Shown one piece after another: positions 23,782 to 33,357 of a stretch of 64,000 bases of DNA. Source of the DNA: Porogramme epimiltina (Eukaryota; Basidiomycota; Agaricomycetes; Polyporales; Polyporaceae); contig FTLJ01000534.1 of NCBI GenBank assembly GCA_900155495.1, forward strand, positions 1 to 64,000. Direction: 5' to 3'. How positions within the stretch are numbered: position 1 is the first letter of the stretch; the number at the start of each line of letters is the position of its first letter. Made by a program: the position numbers and the translations under genes. The notes under the pieces were generated by a model. The model made no database searches. It worked only from the letters and a program-made list of their open reading frames with translations, and had not been told where the DNA came from.

Positions 23782-25863
23782 ATGGGGTCACAGTACGGCG
23801 ACGAGAAGACCGGCGACGAGAAGACCAGGAGCGTCGACGAGTCTAACGCCGCCCGCGATTCGCAGATCACGGTTGAACGGCAAACATGGATGAAGACTGC
23901 CACTAGATTTCTCGCTCACTGGGGCATAGAGACGAATGGGTATGTAGCCTTAATGCATGACATTCAATGGCATCACCTTGACGGAGATACACCAGGATCA
24001 ACCCCATCCCTCCAGAGGATAGAACCGACACCAAGCTGTACCAGATGTTCTTCGTCTGGTTCTCGGGTAACATGAATATCCTTGCGTACGCGCCATCCAC
24101 TAGTCAGCATTTTAGGTTTGCTGATTCAACCCGATGTAGGTTTGGAACAGGGAGCGCCGGGCCCGCATTTTTTGGCCTCGGAATACGTGACACATTGATC
24201 ATCCTTCTTGTCGTGGATATCATGTAAGTAGCTCATATTTGACTCATATTACCCTCGCTGATTACCCCATGTAGATCATGCGCTATCCCTGCTTATCTGT
24301 GAGCGAGCTGTGGTCGAATGTCGGCCCTACAGAGTGATTGAATCATTTACAGTGCAGTTTTTGGTCCTAAACTAGGCATGCGATCTATGGTAATGGCGCG
24401 CTATTCCTGGGGGTGTGTCACTGTCTCTAGCTCCGCGATGATTCTAGAGACTTTCTGACGCTCCCGCAGGTATTATGGATCAATAATTCCCAGCGCGTTC
24501 ACTGTCTTCTCCATGCAAGGATTCTTGATTCTCAACTGTATCATTGGTGGGCAGACGCTCGCTAGCGTCTCTGATGGCCACTTGGACGACACGTTGGGGA
24601 TTGTCATCATCGGTGTTATTTCTCTTGTGGTGAGTAGGCGGCATGTTGAAGACAAGCATCCTTTGGTCTTACCCAACCACTCAGGTCACATTTTTCGGCT
24701 ACCGAGTAATTCACTGGTACTACCTTTCTTCCCCAGTTGCCTCAGTTTTCAATCGGATGTTCTGACAATTTTGTTAGGTACGAGACGGTTGCGTGGATTC
24801 CGAGTGTCATCGCTTTTATCGTGGTGCTTGGAATCGGAGGCAAGCACTTAGGCAGCCACATTCCCCCCGCCGAGCCAGCGTCAGCTGCTTCGATTATTTC
24901 TTTTGCAACCACCATAGCCGCGAGTGTCGTCAGTTGGTGTATCATGACACCCGACTATGGAGTTTACCACACGAGCAAAGCTTCTGGGTGAGTGTCTCAC
25001 ACTATGTGGTTGCATATAACTTACTAGTTATCTACAACAGTACTCGCGTATTCCTGTACAGCTATGCAGGATTTCTAGTCGCTAGCGTAAGCTCTCGACT
25101 TGCTCTTCACATCTACCCCTCGTGTCTTACCAATGTCATCCCCCTCAGCTCGTCGGGCACATGATCGGTGCAGCGTTCGCAGCCGCTGCTCCGGCAGTCC
25201 CTTCGTGGGAGGCTGGTTTCGACAACGGTAACAACGTCGGTGGTCTTATCCAAGCCATCCTCTCGCCTGCCGGAGGGTTCGGGAAGTTCCTCACAGTGGT
25301 TGTCGCGCTGTTCGTCCCGAGCACATGTGCACCGACGATATATACTTTCGCTTCGAGTTTCATGACCATGCATGCGTGGTTTGCACGGGTGCCTCGCTAT
25401 GTCTACGCCGTCATCTCCGAAGCTATGTAAGTCGCTTTCTCTTTATGTTCTCCCTATCTTTGGCTGCTCACATATCCTGCTCCATAGCCTAATCCCAGTC
25501 GCGATTATCGGCGCAAAGCACTTCTACTCGACCTTCGTCAATGTAATCAACGTTATTGGCTACTGGAGCACCATTTTCTCCGCAATTGTCATTGCAGAGC
25601 ACCTCATCTTCCGACGGAACGACTGGTCGTTATATGATCTCTCGCAGTGGTGCACGCCGCGCCAACTCCCCCCAGGCCTCGCAGCCCTGCTCGCGTTCCT
25701 CTGCGGGTGTGGTATTGTCGTGCCGTGCATGTCGCAGGCGTGGTACGAGGGTCCAATTGCCGCTGCAGGCACGGGGGATATCGGCATCATTGTGAGCTTT
25801 GTACTCACCCTCATAGTGTACCCCGTATTCCGGGCGGTGGAGAAGTCCGTGTTTGGTAGATAA
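23782..25863 (+). CDS. Purine-cytosine permease, NCS1/FCY2 family (copy B)
   Basis: Second copy of the permease, beginning about 365 bp after copy A stops. All membrane segments and landmarks of copy A are kept (FGTGSAGPAFFGLGIRDTL, RSMVMARYSWGYYGSIIPS, FSMQGFLILNCIIGGQTLA, WCIMTPDYGVYHTSKA). The ends match as well (HLIFRRNDWSLYDLSQW, stop at 25863). Differences include IIVSFVLTLIVYPVF for IVGFVLAAMVYPVF near the C terminus. The N terminus is longer because of an in-frame 15-bp direct repeat that doubles GDEKT. The frame is open throughout, so both copies are probably expressed. Differences in the last helix and N terminus could alter regulation or turnover, but this is inference. Confidence 0.93.
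23797..23826 (+). repeat. 15-bp in-frame direct repeat (GDEKT twice)
   Basis: GGCGACGAGAAGACC occurs twice back to back just after the start codon of copy B. Copy A has a single, diverged unit. Confidence 0.9.
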
Positions 25864-25945
25864 CATGGTCGGCGTTATGCCATAGCATGTACGGATTAAC
25901 AGCTTGCATTTTATCTTGGAAGAATATGTAGACGTCTTCTTGGCA

Positions 25946-26368
25946 ATGAAGGGAGATGACGACTCCAGGTGCTCGTACGCGTGTGATCTTCTGAGAGTTA
26001 GGGGCACCCTGATCGTTGTGAAATCCAAGTGTGGTGAACGTGGAGTGCACGGTGAACACTTCATTTGAAAGCGGGTTAGTGTGACAGGAACTTGGAGAGT
26101 TGAATCTGGTTCTACGCGACGCGTCACTGCAGCGGCCAGCGCCTGGATAGATGCACGTGACCGCGGCACCGAATAGTCAATACGTGTTCTAGTTCTACCA
26201 CGCTGTGATCAGCACAGTCCGACTGACGTTGCATTCCTCTGACCTCGGCTCAGCTTGTCGACCTGCTCTCTCTCGTCCCTCAGGGTTTCTAGCAACTCCT
26301 TTTCTTCTTGCTTGTGTCACCTCTGTACTACTAGGCGGCCTTGTCTGGACCTCATCTCCGAGCGCAAG
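25946..26368. other. Intergenic, Derlin upstream region
   Basis: About 420 bp between copy B of the permease and the Derlin start. It should hold the Derlin promoter. No gene or distinctive repeat was seen. Confidence 0.35.
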
Positions 26369-27357
26369 ATGTCGGAGCTTATAAGCGAAATCCGCAAAAT
26401 CCCACCAGTCACCCGCTTCATATGCACTTCGTTGTTTTCAATCACGCTGCCGTGCCTACTAGCCATAGTCCCAATGCACAATCTTGTATTTTACAAAGCA
26501 GCTGTTACAGACTCATTACAGGTATGTAAAGTGGCCCGAAGTACGCGAGAAGCGAGTGTTCACGGCTTGTACCAGGTATGGCGATTGTTCACCACCTTCT
26601 TCATTGGAGGTATGTTCCAGGGGCATAGCTCGAAGAATTAGGTTAAGGATGCCACATGCTTTATGCAGGTAGCGGGATAGGTTTCATCTTCGACCTCGCA
26701 ATGTTTTAGTGAGTCTCTTCCACGTGCTGCCGGTGAACTTGTCCCTCAAACGCGCTGCCCCTATGTTCAGCCAATACTCCAATGGGCTTGAAGTAGAAAG
26801 CTACGCTCGTCGGTCCGCAGACTACGCGTGGCAGATCTTCCTGGCCTGTGTCGTACTTCTGGTAAGCCCCCATCCAGCCCATACTTTCGCTCTCCTCTCA
26901 CTCCCTACCCCTCACGCCTTAGGGCATAAATCGCCCCCTCGAAACGCTCATACACACGCGCGCGTTCCTCGTGATGCTCGTCTACCTCTCTTCCGCGCTC
27001 GCTCCGCCCGGCGCGAAGACGTCCTTCTTCGGGCTCTTCACGCTCCCCGTCGTCTACCTCCCCTACCTCTTCATCTCCATCGACCTCCTGCAGGCCGGCC
27101 CCAAGGCTGCCGCAGTGAGCACGACCGGCGCGATCGTCGGCCACCTCTGGTGGTGGGGCGTCTGGGATACAGGTGCGATCCGGGCGTGGGGCGCGGCGCC
27201 AGGGTGGCTCGCGCGCGCGCTGGGCCAGGCAGCAGGGATGCCCATGCGGATGGGCGGAGGCGTGACGGTCGTTCCGCCCCGTGGGGATAGGGAACAGGAG
27301 GCGCGCACGGCGGGCGCGCACCATTGGGGCGAGGGGCGGAGGCTTGGAACGTCGTGA
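26369..27357 (+). CDS. Derlin (Der1-like ER membrane protein)
   Basis: Rhomboid-like pseudoprotease that helps move misfolded proteins out of the ER for degradation. The ATG at 26369 gives MSELISEIRKIPPVTRFICT, the conserved Derlin opening. A 54-nt intron (26521-26574) joins SLQ to VWRLFTTFFIGG. The next introns lead to SGIGFIFDLAMFYRYSNGLE, YARRSADYAWQIFLACVVLL and INRPLETLIHTRAFLVMLVY. LSSALAPPGAKTSFFGLFTL and HLWWWGVWDTG follow. The stop is at 27357. The tail after the last membrane segment is Gly/Arg-rich. The WR motif and the length of about 240 residues fit the family. Catalytic rhomboid residues are not expected. Confidence 0.92.
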
Positions 27358-28431
27358 AGCTTGTTTGTGGAGACGGAGCTGTAGTGTCTCATGGAATGGT
27401 TTCCGTGAGCTCGTCTTTTTGCTGTTGAGGTTAGTGTTAATCTAAACATGGTCGATTTCGCAGGCCTGTGTTCACATGGAGCAAGACTGCCCTACGCCTT
27501 CCTCTTTACATACCCGGTGATCTCTACTGCGGAGGCCTATACGGGGCGTTGTGCAAAGGTCATTGACCGTTGAATGTCGGAACGCTGTAATTATTATTCA
27601 TTCCCAGGTGACTTGATAATACAAACCCCCTTGCGGATGTCCATCGCGGCATAGCTTCGACCTTCTGGCTCTATCCCCGTCGGTTTCACTTTGTCAACGT
27701 CGCTCCGCTTGCGCTCAAATTATGCACACTTTACAAGTTCGGCAGGGATACTTCGCGGTACAAGTAGCGGCCGAAATACCTCGGTAGTCCATGTTCTCGT
27801 GTCCAAGAGGTGCGGACATTGTGTGCCTGCGACGTTGAGCCAGGCCCGTACCCCGCAGGCGTTTCTTGAGCACGAGCCAGCCGCGAAAACCCCTCCAAGC
27901 TGGATGGCGCTGAACCCTGTCCACCCCTTGCGCAGATAGAAGAGCTAGACCGGTCTTGAAAACATTTGAATACTTCCACGATGCCACAATGAGCAGGATA
28001 GTGTGTGCGTGGGTTTCGCCGCGGAACGGGGTGGAGCGCGAGATACGCCCTTAGTACGCTCTGCGACTTGTTGGACGTTGTGGACAGTGACAGACACTGC
28101 TAACCTCCACCTCAGGGCTATGGGTCCACGCACAGTCACTTGGTGGCGTGAAGGTTTCTTCCTACGTCTTTTCTGTCGATCTGTGTGTGCGTTGACGAAC
28201 GCGGGACTTCATGCGTTCAATTTCGGAGAAGTCATCTGTCTAATCGATACATTAACTGCTTTCGGACCCGCGAACGGTACCGTGGGTTTCGTCTGCACAC
28301 GGGCAGGCGTATCCGAAGTAATACAATGGCCCCTTTGCCGGACCATGGTGACTGCTCTTCCTCTTTGACGCGATGCCGATCGAACTTCGACCTTGCGTGA
28401 CCACCTTCCACACTTCCTCCCTCCCACCTGC
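27358..28431. other. Convergent intergenic region, no gene recognised
   Basis: About 1.07 kb between the Derlin stop and the OPRT stop. Short open stretches (for example 28003-28368 plus, 27715-27987 minus) lack domains, splice context and codon bias. Nothing further supported. Confidence 0.35.
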
Positions 28432-29195
28432 TCACGGAGCCTCATCCTTCACGCCGTACTGATCCCAGTACGCCTGCATCTTCTCCAGCTCCTCGGTCCG
28501 ACCATGCTCACGGAGCCACTGCATGAGGTCGTGCATCTTGAGGATGGTCGGCACGCGCCCCTTCCCGCCGAGGAGCTGCTCAACCTCGGCGATCGTGCTC
28601 CGGCCGTCCTTGCCGACCTCCTGACGGTCGAGCATGAGCACGGCACCAACGACGGTGCCGCCCTCGCGCACGACGGTATCGATCGCGCCGCGGATTGCGG
28701 TGCCGGCGGTGGCGACGTCGTCGAGGATGAGGACGCGCTTGCCACGGACGGGTGTGCCGACGGTGATGCCGCCCTCGCCGTGGTCCTTGGCTTCCTTGCG
28801 GTCATACGCGAAGCCAACCGCGCGGCCGTGCTCGCGGTGGAGCAGGAGCGCCGCGCCCGCAGCGAAGGGGATGCCCTTGTACGCCGGTCCGAAGAGAATG
28901 TCGAACTCGGGGAGCGCGCCCGACGCGAGCGCGCCGGCGATCGTCGCAGCGTACGCGGAACAAACGGTATCGAGGATGGGGCCAGAAGCGAGGAGGCCGG
29001 CGTTGAAGAAGTAGGGAGACGAGCTGTGAGGGCGAAGCGTGCGCGTGAGATGGGATCGTTAGAATAGGGAGGTTAGGAGATCTAGAGTTGTTAGGAGACG
29101 AACCGGCCAGATTTTAGGGTGAAGGTGCCATATTTGAGGGCACCGACGGCCATGCCGTGGTCGATTAGCTCCGTCTGGTACTTCTGGAGGGCCAT
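28432..29195 (-). CDS. URA5: Orotate phosphoribosyltransferase
   Basis: Converts orotate and PRPP to OMP in pyrimidine synthesis. The ATG at 29195 starts MALQKYQTELIDHGMAVGAL, and exon 1 runs to LKSGR with an intron near 29100-29020. The second part includes SPYFFNAGLLASG and DILFGPAYKGIPFAAG. The PRPP-binding motif VLILDDVATAGTAIRGAID is intact. The Lys-containing GFAYDRKEAKDHGEGG loop is also present. The C terminus is AYWDQYGVKDEAP with the stop at 28432. The length of about 220 residues is normal. The gene is the usual URA5/pyrE single-domain form. Confidence 0.95.
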
Positions 29196-29742
29196 CCTCG
29201 CGTTGGTCGTGAGCAGATAACGCGAAAGTGCGCGCGTTCAGCTATCCAGCAGCTCGGGGACCAGCCGGAGACATAAAAACAGACCCACGGCCCGCTGCTT
29301 CCGTGCCCCTGGGCGCCATGATGCACTGCTCCGACGTGCGCTTCGTGCGGTTCCGAACGACACAGTTACCCTTGTTCATCGTCATCTACTTGGCTCCTCT
29401 ATCATGCCATTAAAACCGTGACGTCAAACACGGACCCGAGCGGTGAGACGCTCATCGGCACCCAAATCCATCCTGCATGGATCCTGATCGAGACCCTCAG
29501 CCCGGCCAGGGTATGCGTATACGTTAACCGCGAGCTGGCGGAGCCGCGACCGCAGCCATGCTCGCACATTATCGATCACCCGGACATGCTACTACGATCA
29601 CTCACGGTAGACGGCACGGTCCACTACTATAGTACAGCGAAGACATGAAGATCACTACAGACTCGGCGAGGGATAGCTCCACGGGAACAACTTTGGTGGT
29701 ACCTACAGGACTACGAGTTATGAATGAATGCTCACATGAACG
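29196..29742. other. Intergenic, OPRT promoter region
   Basis: About 550 bp upstream of OPRT and downstream of the small PD-(D/E)XK gene. No supported gene. Confidence 0.35.
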
Positions 29743-30321
29743 TTACAATGAGAGTTGACCACACATCTCTTTCACCTCCTCGACCACCTCCCGGAACTTC
29801 CTTGCGCCCACCTCCTCCAAGACATCAAAAGCCCACCATTCTTGTGGGGCGACATCCGTTACCTTTTCATGGTCAGGGGTGACGCTCCTAGGCTCCATAC
29901 GTTCGGTTTCCCGATTGTACTTATAGAAGGCTATCTTGGGGCCAAACGCGGATACCCCATACAGCACGGGGATCTTCATGTCGGGAGCAATATCGACAAG
30001 GCGCCGACGCAGTTGCTCGTCCGCCTCTTGGCGCTTCGAACGAAGGCGAAAGTCGGCAGGGGGTTTGATTTCGACTACGAAGACGGGTGTTGTTTCGACG
30101 TATATGAGGAGGAAAACAACGAAGTCAACCACCTCGCGTGATGTGACGGGAGGAAACTGAGGGACGACTTCGAAGATCGTGTCAGGCGGAAACAGGGTGT
30201 TGAGTAAACGATTCCAAGATCCGTAGAACGGCTTCTCGGATGTCGCGCTCGTAGCTCCCGCAATGAAGAAGGAGCGCATGATGATTTCCGGCCAAGGGCC
30301 AGCGTCTGCTGCAGGTTGCAT
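29743..30321 (-). CDS. Small fungal protein with PD-(D/E)XK nuclease-like motif
   Basis: Intronless 192-residue frame starting at the ATG at 30321 (MQPAADAGPWPEIIM) and ending at 29743. Residues 62-90 show VVDFVVFLL...FVVEIKPP: an Asp (66) about 18 residues before E84-x-K86 between hydrophobic beta strands. This is the pattern of the restriction-endonuclease-like fold. A helix rich in Arg and Glu (residues 93-110) follows. I recall similar small proteins being scattered through Agaricomycete genomes in many copies, but I cannot verify that here. The function is unknown. The lack of introns contrasts with every other protein gene in the window and could indicate retroposition or spread with mobile elements. 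Confidence 0.65.
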   Translation of the reverse strand: MQPAADAGPWPEIIMRSFFIAGATSATSEKPFYGSWNRLLNTLFPPDTIFEVVPQFPPVTSREVVDFVVFLLIYVETTPVFVVEIKPPADFRLRSKRQEADEQLRRRLVDIAPDMKIPVLYGVSAFGPKIAFYKYNRETERMEPRSVTPDHEKVTDVAPQEWWAFDVLEEVGARKFREVVEEVKEMCGQLSL

Positions 30322-31429
30322 AGCAGAGGAACTGCGACGATACTATCAGAATGCGAACTGAGCAGCGCAAGAAAACATATAACTTTTCTTGAGAGGGCCA
30401 GCGAATGACGGTAGTGTGGTGTATGGTGTTTGTAGTAGAGCAGTGACGCGAACCTCTCCCAGTGGGCGACGATAAGACGATAAGATCGTGGTCCGTGCGC
30501 GTGATCGGGGAGTCACGGTGACGCTGACATAATTATAGCCTTGTTTATTGTAAGCTTATCCCAGAAGACTGTGCGCCAAGTAGGCGCTGGTCTGTAGTTA
30601 TGTTGCGGCGGGACCAGAGTCTCATCCTCCGCGCCCTCTTGCCGGGACACATTGAGCAGGACGGCGCCGTTTCCCTACCGATCACGCCCTTGTCTCTGAT
30701 CCGGAGACGCCTCATCCTGTACGAATGCGCGAGGCTGGGCGAAAGCACGAGCTTCAGCCTGAGCTTATCCCACTACCTGCGTAAAGCATGTGGCCTCCTT
30801 AGCCTAACTCTTTGAGAAGTTACATAACCTGGTAGCGTATCTATACGAGTCGAGTCGCTTTTCGCTCTCGCCCGTCTACAACATGTACCGTTCGATTTGC
30901 TAGCGGCTATATCTTGTGGTCCGGCCAATGGCCGATGTTAGTCACGGTTGTCTGTGTTACTAGCCCATCGCTGTGAAATGGGGTGCGCTGCCAGTGTCGG
31001 ATGAAGTTTGCGGGTCGCTCCTTTCGAGGGAGCACAAAACGGCTGTTGACATTGCTAAGCAGGATTATGTGCATCATTTCTATACCACGAACCATGGTCT
31101 CCAGTGTGTAGCCGGACTATGCCAGAGAGGTTCAGGGACAAGCCTTGGCTACCGGCGCTTACGCCACGGGTTGGAGGAGCAGGAATATCGAGCGCCCAAG
31201 AGAAGGGTTAGGGCGGTCCGGGGGGTTCACACGGCCCGAGCTTCTCTAGACATGACCACGATTGGGCCCACGCCTGGCGGCGGCCCTGCGGCGGGATTCC
31301 GCCCCTTGAACCGCGATTTGTGCGTCGGGCATGCCGCAACCCGCATCTTCTACACCAGTCTCTGCATCCTCGTCCCAGGCCGGTTCCCGTCTTTCGTCCA
31401 TCGCGTCCCATCTAGCACACGAGCCAGCG
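30322..31429. other. Intergenic, no gene recognised
   Basis: About 1.1 kb containing only short frames without domains. It includes the promoters of the flanking divergent genes. Confidence 0.35.
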
Positions 31430-32831
31430 ATGTCAGAGCGCCTCAAAGTCGTCGTGACCCGCGACTTGGGCCCCGACGTCATGCCCCTGCTCACGAACAA
31501 CGCGGATCTCAACGTGAGGCCGTGTTTCACCGCACATCTTGTGTGCGTGCGGAGAATTCAGCTGACGTGCAGCTTAGGTCGTTGTTTGGCCACATAACGA
31601 CCGCTTTTGCGAGCGGCAGTGGCTTCTGGACAATGCACCTGGCGCAGCAGCCATCCTTGTGATGCTCACTGACAAGGTGTGTCTGAGCTCCGTAAGCGTG
31701 TGACAGGTATCTCAACGCTTGCTAGGTGAATGCGGAACTATGCGACGCCGCAGGCCCTTCCCTGCGTGTGATCTCAACGATGTCCGTCGGATACGGTGCG
31801 TGCGTGGTGCCTCCCCATCACGTACCGATCCACCTAATATGAACGATTCCCCCCAGAGCATGTCGACACAAACGAGCTTTCAAAGCGAGGCATCCGGCTT
31901 GGGTACACACCCGACGTCCTCACAGAAGCTGGTACGTCAAACGCAAGCGACATCGCGTGGCACCATAAATTCTAACATTCTCGCTAGTGGCCGATCTTTC
32001 GATCATGCTCGCGCTCATGGCGGGCAGGAACGTCAAAGAGACGTCCGAGATCGTCCAATCCGGAAGCGTACGCCACCCTCTCCCTTCCCTTCGCGCCCGC
32101 ACCCACTGACCGGTCACCCGCGGCGGCGCGGCACAGTGGCCAAACTACGTGTGGTCCCCCTTCGGCTTCTGCGGGCCCCAGCTGAGCGCGAGCGCGGCCG
32201 CGCCGCAGCGCACCGCGGGCTTCGTCGGCTTCGGGCGCATCGCGCACGCCACGCTCGCGCGCCTCGTGCCCTTCGGCGTCCAGCGCGTCCTGTACGCGTC
32301 CAACCCCGCGACGCCTGCGGACCCCGCACGGGACGCGGCGCACGCGCGGCGCTTCGGCGTGCGCGAGGTGCGCCGTGCGCCCCTCGCCGAGCTTGCGCGC
32401 GAGAGCGACGTCGTGTTTGTGCTCGCGCCTGGGGGCGCGGCGACGCAACACGTCATCGACGAGGCGTTCTTGCGTGCGATGAAGCCTACGGCTGTCCTCG
32501 TGAACACGAGCCGGGGCACGCTGGTGGACTCGGACGCGCTCGCGCGTGCTCTGCGCGAAGGCTGGCTGTACGGCGCCGGGCTCGATGTCGTCGAGGGCGA
32601 GCCGAAAGTGGGAGCGGACCACCCGCTGGTGACAGCGCCTCGGTGAGTACCCTCTGCATTTATTCGAAATGGTCTGGGCTGACATGAATTACACGCAGTT
32701 GCGTTATCGTCCCGCACATAGGCAGTGCGACGACAGAAACACGGCTCGGCATGGCCACGTTGGCAGCAAATAACTTGATCAGCGGCCTTGAGGGGAAGGA
32801 GATGCCCGCAGAATTCAAGGCGACACGATGA
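31430..32831 (+). CDS. Glyoxylate/hydroxypyruvate reductase (D-2-hydroxyacid dehydrogenase)
   Basis: NAD(P)H-dependent reduction of glyoxylate or hydroxypyruvate. The ATG at 31430 starts [20 protein letters not shown]. Exons then read [22 protein letters not shown] sequence. The Rossmann signature is [18 protein letters not shown], with [10 protein letters not shown] typical of GRHPR. Catalytic residues are visible: Arg in [15 protein letters not shown], Glu in GLDVVEGEP, His in [13 protein letters not shown] after the last intron (32645-32698). The stop is at 32831. The third Gly of GxGxxG is Ala here (GFGRIA), tolerated in some members. There are several short introns in the first half. Confidence 0.9.
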
Positions 32832-33357
32832 TCCACTACAAAGTCACCCAGAAACGACCGTGCTTAGCCTTAGAAGACAGATGTTTGAGAGCTATAATGA
32901 TCCGTGTACCTGTAGCATCCCAACTATGCATCCCGCTGGATATCTCTTGTGCAGACAGCACGCGATGAGAGAATTTCGATGGATCTATTTACGTGAATTC
33001 GTGCAACAAGAAGTACATTGTAGGGTAGTAAATGAGTAGGTAGTACCACTAAGGCACAACGGTCGTGCGTGCTTTAACTAACAGCAGTAGGAGCAGACGA
33101 GCGGAGGCAGAGAGAGAAGGCGCAGTGATGGAGTGACAGTAGCAGTGATGAGCGCGAAACCGAACATTGAAGTAATGTCAAGCAGCGTGCAGCGTGAGTA
33201 TGAGGGTGTGTGCGGATGCGTGTGTGTGGTGCGGGGACGGGGGTGGTGCGAAGAGGATATAAATACAGCGGCGGGGTAAGACTCCAACGAAAGCACGACC
33301 GACGACGGCGATGACGACCAGCACGACCCTCCATAATCCAAAGGGAAACCCGAGAAC
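32832..33357. other. Convergent 3' region
   Basis: About 525 bp between the reductase stop and the HMG-CoA reductase stop. It contains A+T-richer sequence (32880-33060), fitting two 3' UTRs. Confidence 0.35.

Larger units (their letters stand above)
23646..25945 (+). repeat. Tandem duplication, copy B (promoter, gene and 3' flank)
   Basis: Partner of 21206-23485 in direct orientation. Exon-intron boundaries are in the same places and most encoded residues are identical, while intron sequences have diverged further. Confidence 0.85.
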
